From assembly GCA_037576195.1 (NCBI GenBank), contig CM075102.1, positions 7,812,001 through 7,876,000 on the forward strand: a stretch of 64,000 bases of DNA, in the 5' to 3' direction. Each line of letters begins with the position of its first letter. Within the stretch, counting starts at the first letter, position 1. The stretch comes from Phytoseiulus persimilis. Lineage: Eukaryota; Arthropoda; Arachnida; Mesostigmata; Phytoseiidae. This document shows positions 63,462-64,000 of this stretch, one piece after another. Both the position numbers and the translations under genes were made by a program. The notes beneath the pieces are model-generated. The model searched no databases, was not told the DNA's origin, and saw only the letters and a list, made by a program, of their open reading frames with translations.

Positions 63462-64000
63462 TTCGAGTCCCTTGTCTCGCTTTCCGCGACGCCAGCGGGC
63501 CGGTTTCGTCTGCTACGGCTAGCACCAACTCGCTACCCACCTAACCGACAAGAACCGAAAACACTCCCTCCGTGGCTCATCCCGATGGGCCTAAAGGCAC
63601 CCTGGTGGCGAGCGGGTTCCCTTCCAAGCCGCGTGCGAGAGAGCGTCCGTCGGTGTTGATGCTGATCATCGTCATCCTCTCTAGTAGCGGCGGTGGTGGT
63701 TGCAGCACCATCGGCAGCCAGCAGCACACCGAAGCAGAACGGTCAGTCAAAGAACAGACACAGGTGATCGTGTTTCTCAGCGGAGCAGCCAACAGTTTCG
63801 TGAACGCTGCCCAGCCGGGATTCCATCTTGAATTGAGCTTTTGAGCCGCGGGCTCGGTGAGTTTCCGCTCGATATCTTGAGACTTTGAGGCAGCAGCAAT
63901 TCGATCACTGAGGGCGAACCGCGGTGGAACAGACCGCGGTGGAAATAGAGCGTCCGGGAAACTGAGTGAGAAGTGACGCGATCATAGTTCTAAGCTCCGC
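63462..64000. other. Right-edge sequence with no recognised gene
   Basis: A + frame at 63572-63844 includes a hydrophobic start (MLIIVILSS) at 63657 but no family similarity. It could be a small secreted or 5' exon reading, or chance. Confidence 0.35.

Noticed and set aside
1-64000. CRISPR arrays, bacterial operons, rRNA genes, tRNA genes
   Set aside because: No array of regular spacers and no recognisable tRNA or rRNA fold was seen; GT-AG introns and the gene content show this is animal nuclear DNA.

Overview
The window is animal nuclear DNA. Its coding regions are split by GT-AG introns, most of them 75 to 450 bp and some of 0.7 to 4.5 kb. CpG words such as TCGA are frequent in every region. 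The gene set is bilaterian, and one tandem repeat carries CCTAA runs, which are arthropod-type telomere units. My best guess is an arthropod, probably an acarine (a mesostigmatid-type mite). The taxon is inference; no marker in the window settles it.

Six protein-coding genes can be assembled exon by exon with consistent splice phases. From left to right they are: (1) a myostatin/GDF8/GDF11-class TGF-beta ligand (myoglianin-like), + strand, 4 exons, 1649-7541; (2) a UPF0047/YjbQ-family protein, - strand, 3 exons, 11906-13620; (3) a sphingomyelin synthase-family enzyme, + strand, 2 coding exons, 35163-38111; (4) a divergent casein kinase 2 alpha catalytic subunit, + strand, 6 exons, 47737-49717; (5) nucleoporin Nup93, + strand, 15 exons, 50760-55430; (6) a MOXD/dopamine beta-hydroxylase-like copper monooxygenase, + strand, 10 exons, 56735-61602. 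Genes 4 to 6 form a compact same-strand block with gaps of about 1.0 and 1.3 kb. The six genes belong to unrelated processes (secreted signalling, small-molecule metabolism, membrane lipid synthesis, protein phosphorylation, nuclear transport, copper oxidation). I see no sign of an operon or a functional cluster.

The 21 kb between genes 2 and 3 is gene-poor. It holds two short non-autonomous DNA transposons. One is a 439-bp foldback element at 27091-27529 with arms of about 135-143 bp and an exact 8-bp target duplication. The other is a 329-bp element with pogo/Tigger-like ends at 19866-20194. The same interval has two CTCF-like motifs in opposite orientation. The 9.6 kb between genes 3 and 4 has many overlapping open frames but nothing I recognise; a fast-evolving, lineage-specific or decayed gene is possible there. 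The right end has a tandem array of 87-88-bp units with embedded telomere-like motifs.

Because CpG-rich sequence without stops is common here on both strands, long open frames on their own are weak evidence. Only frames supported by family similarity plus splice phase were called as genes.
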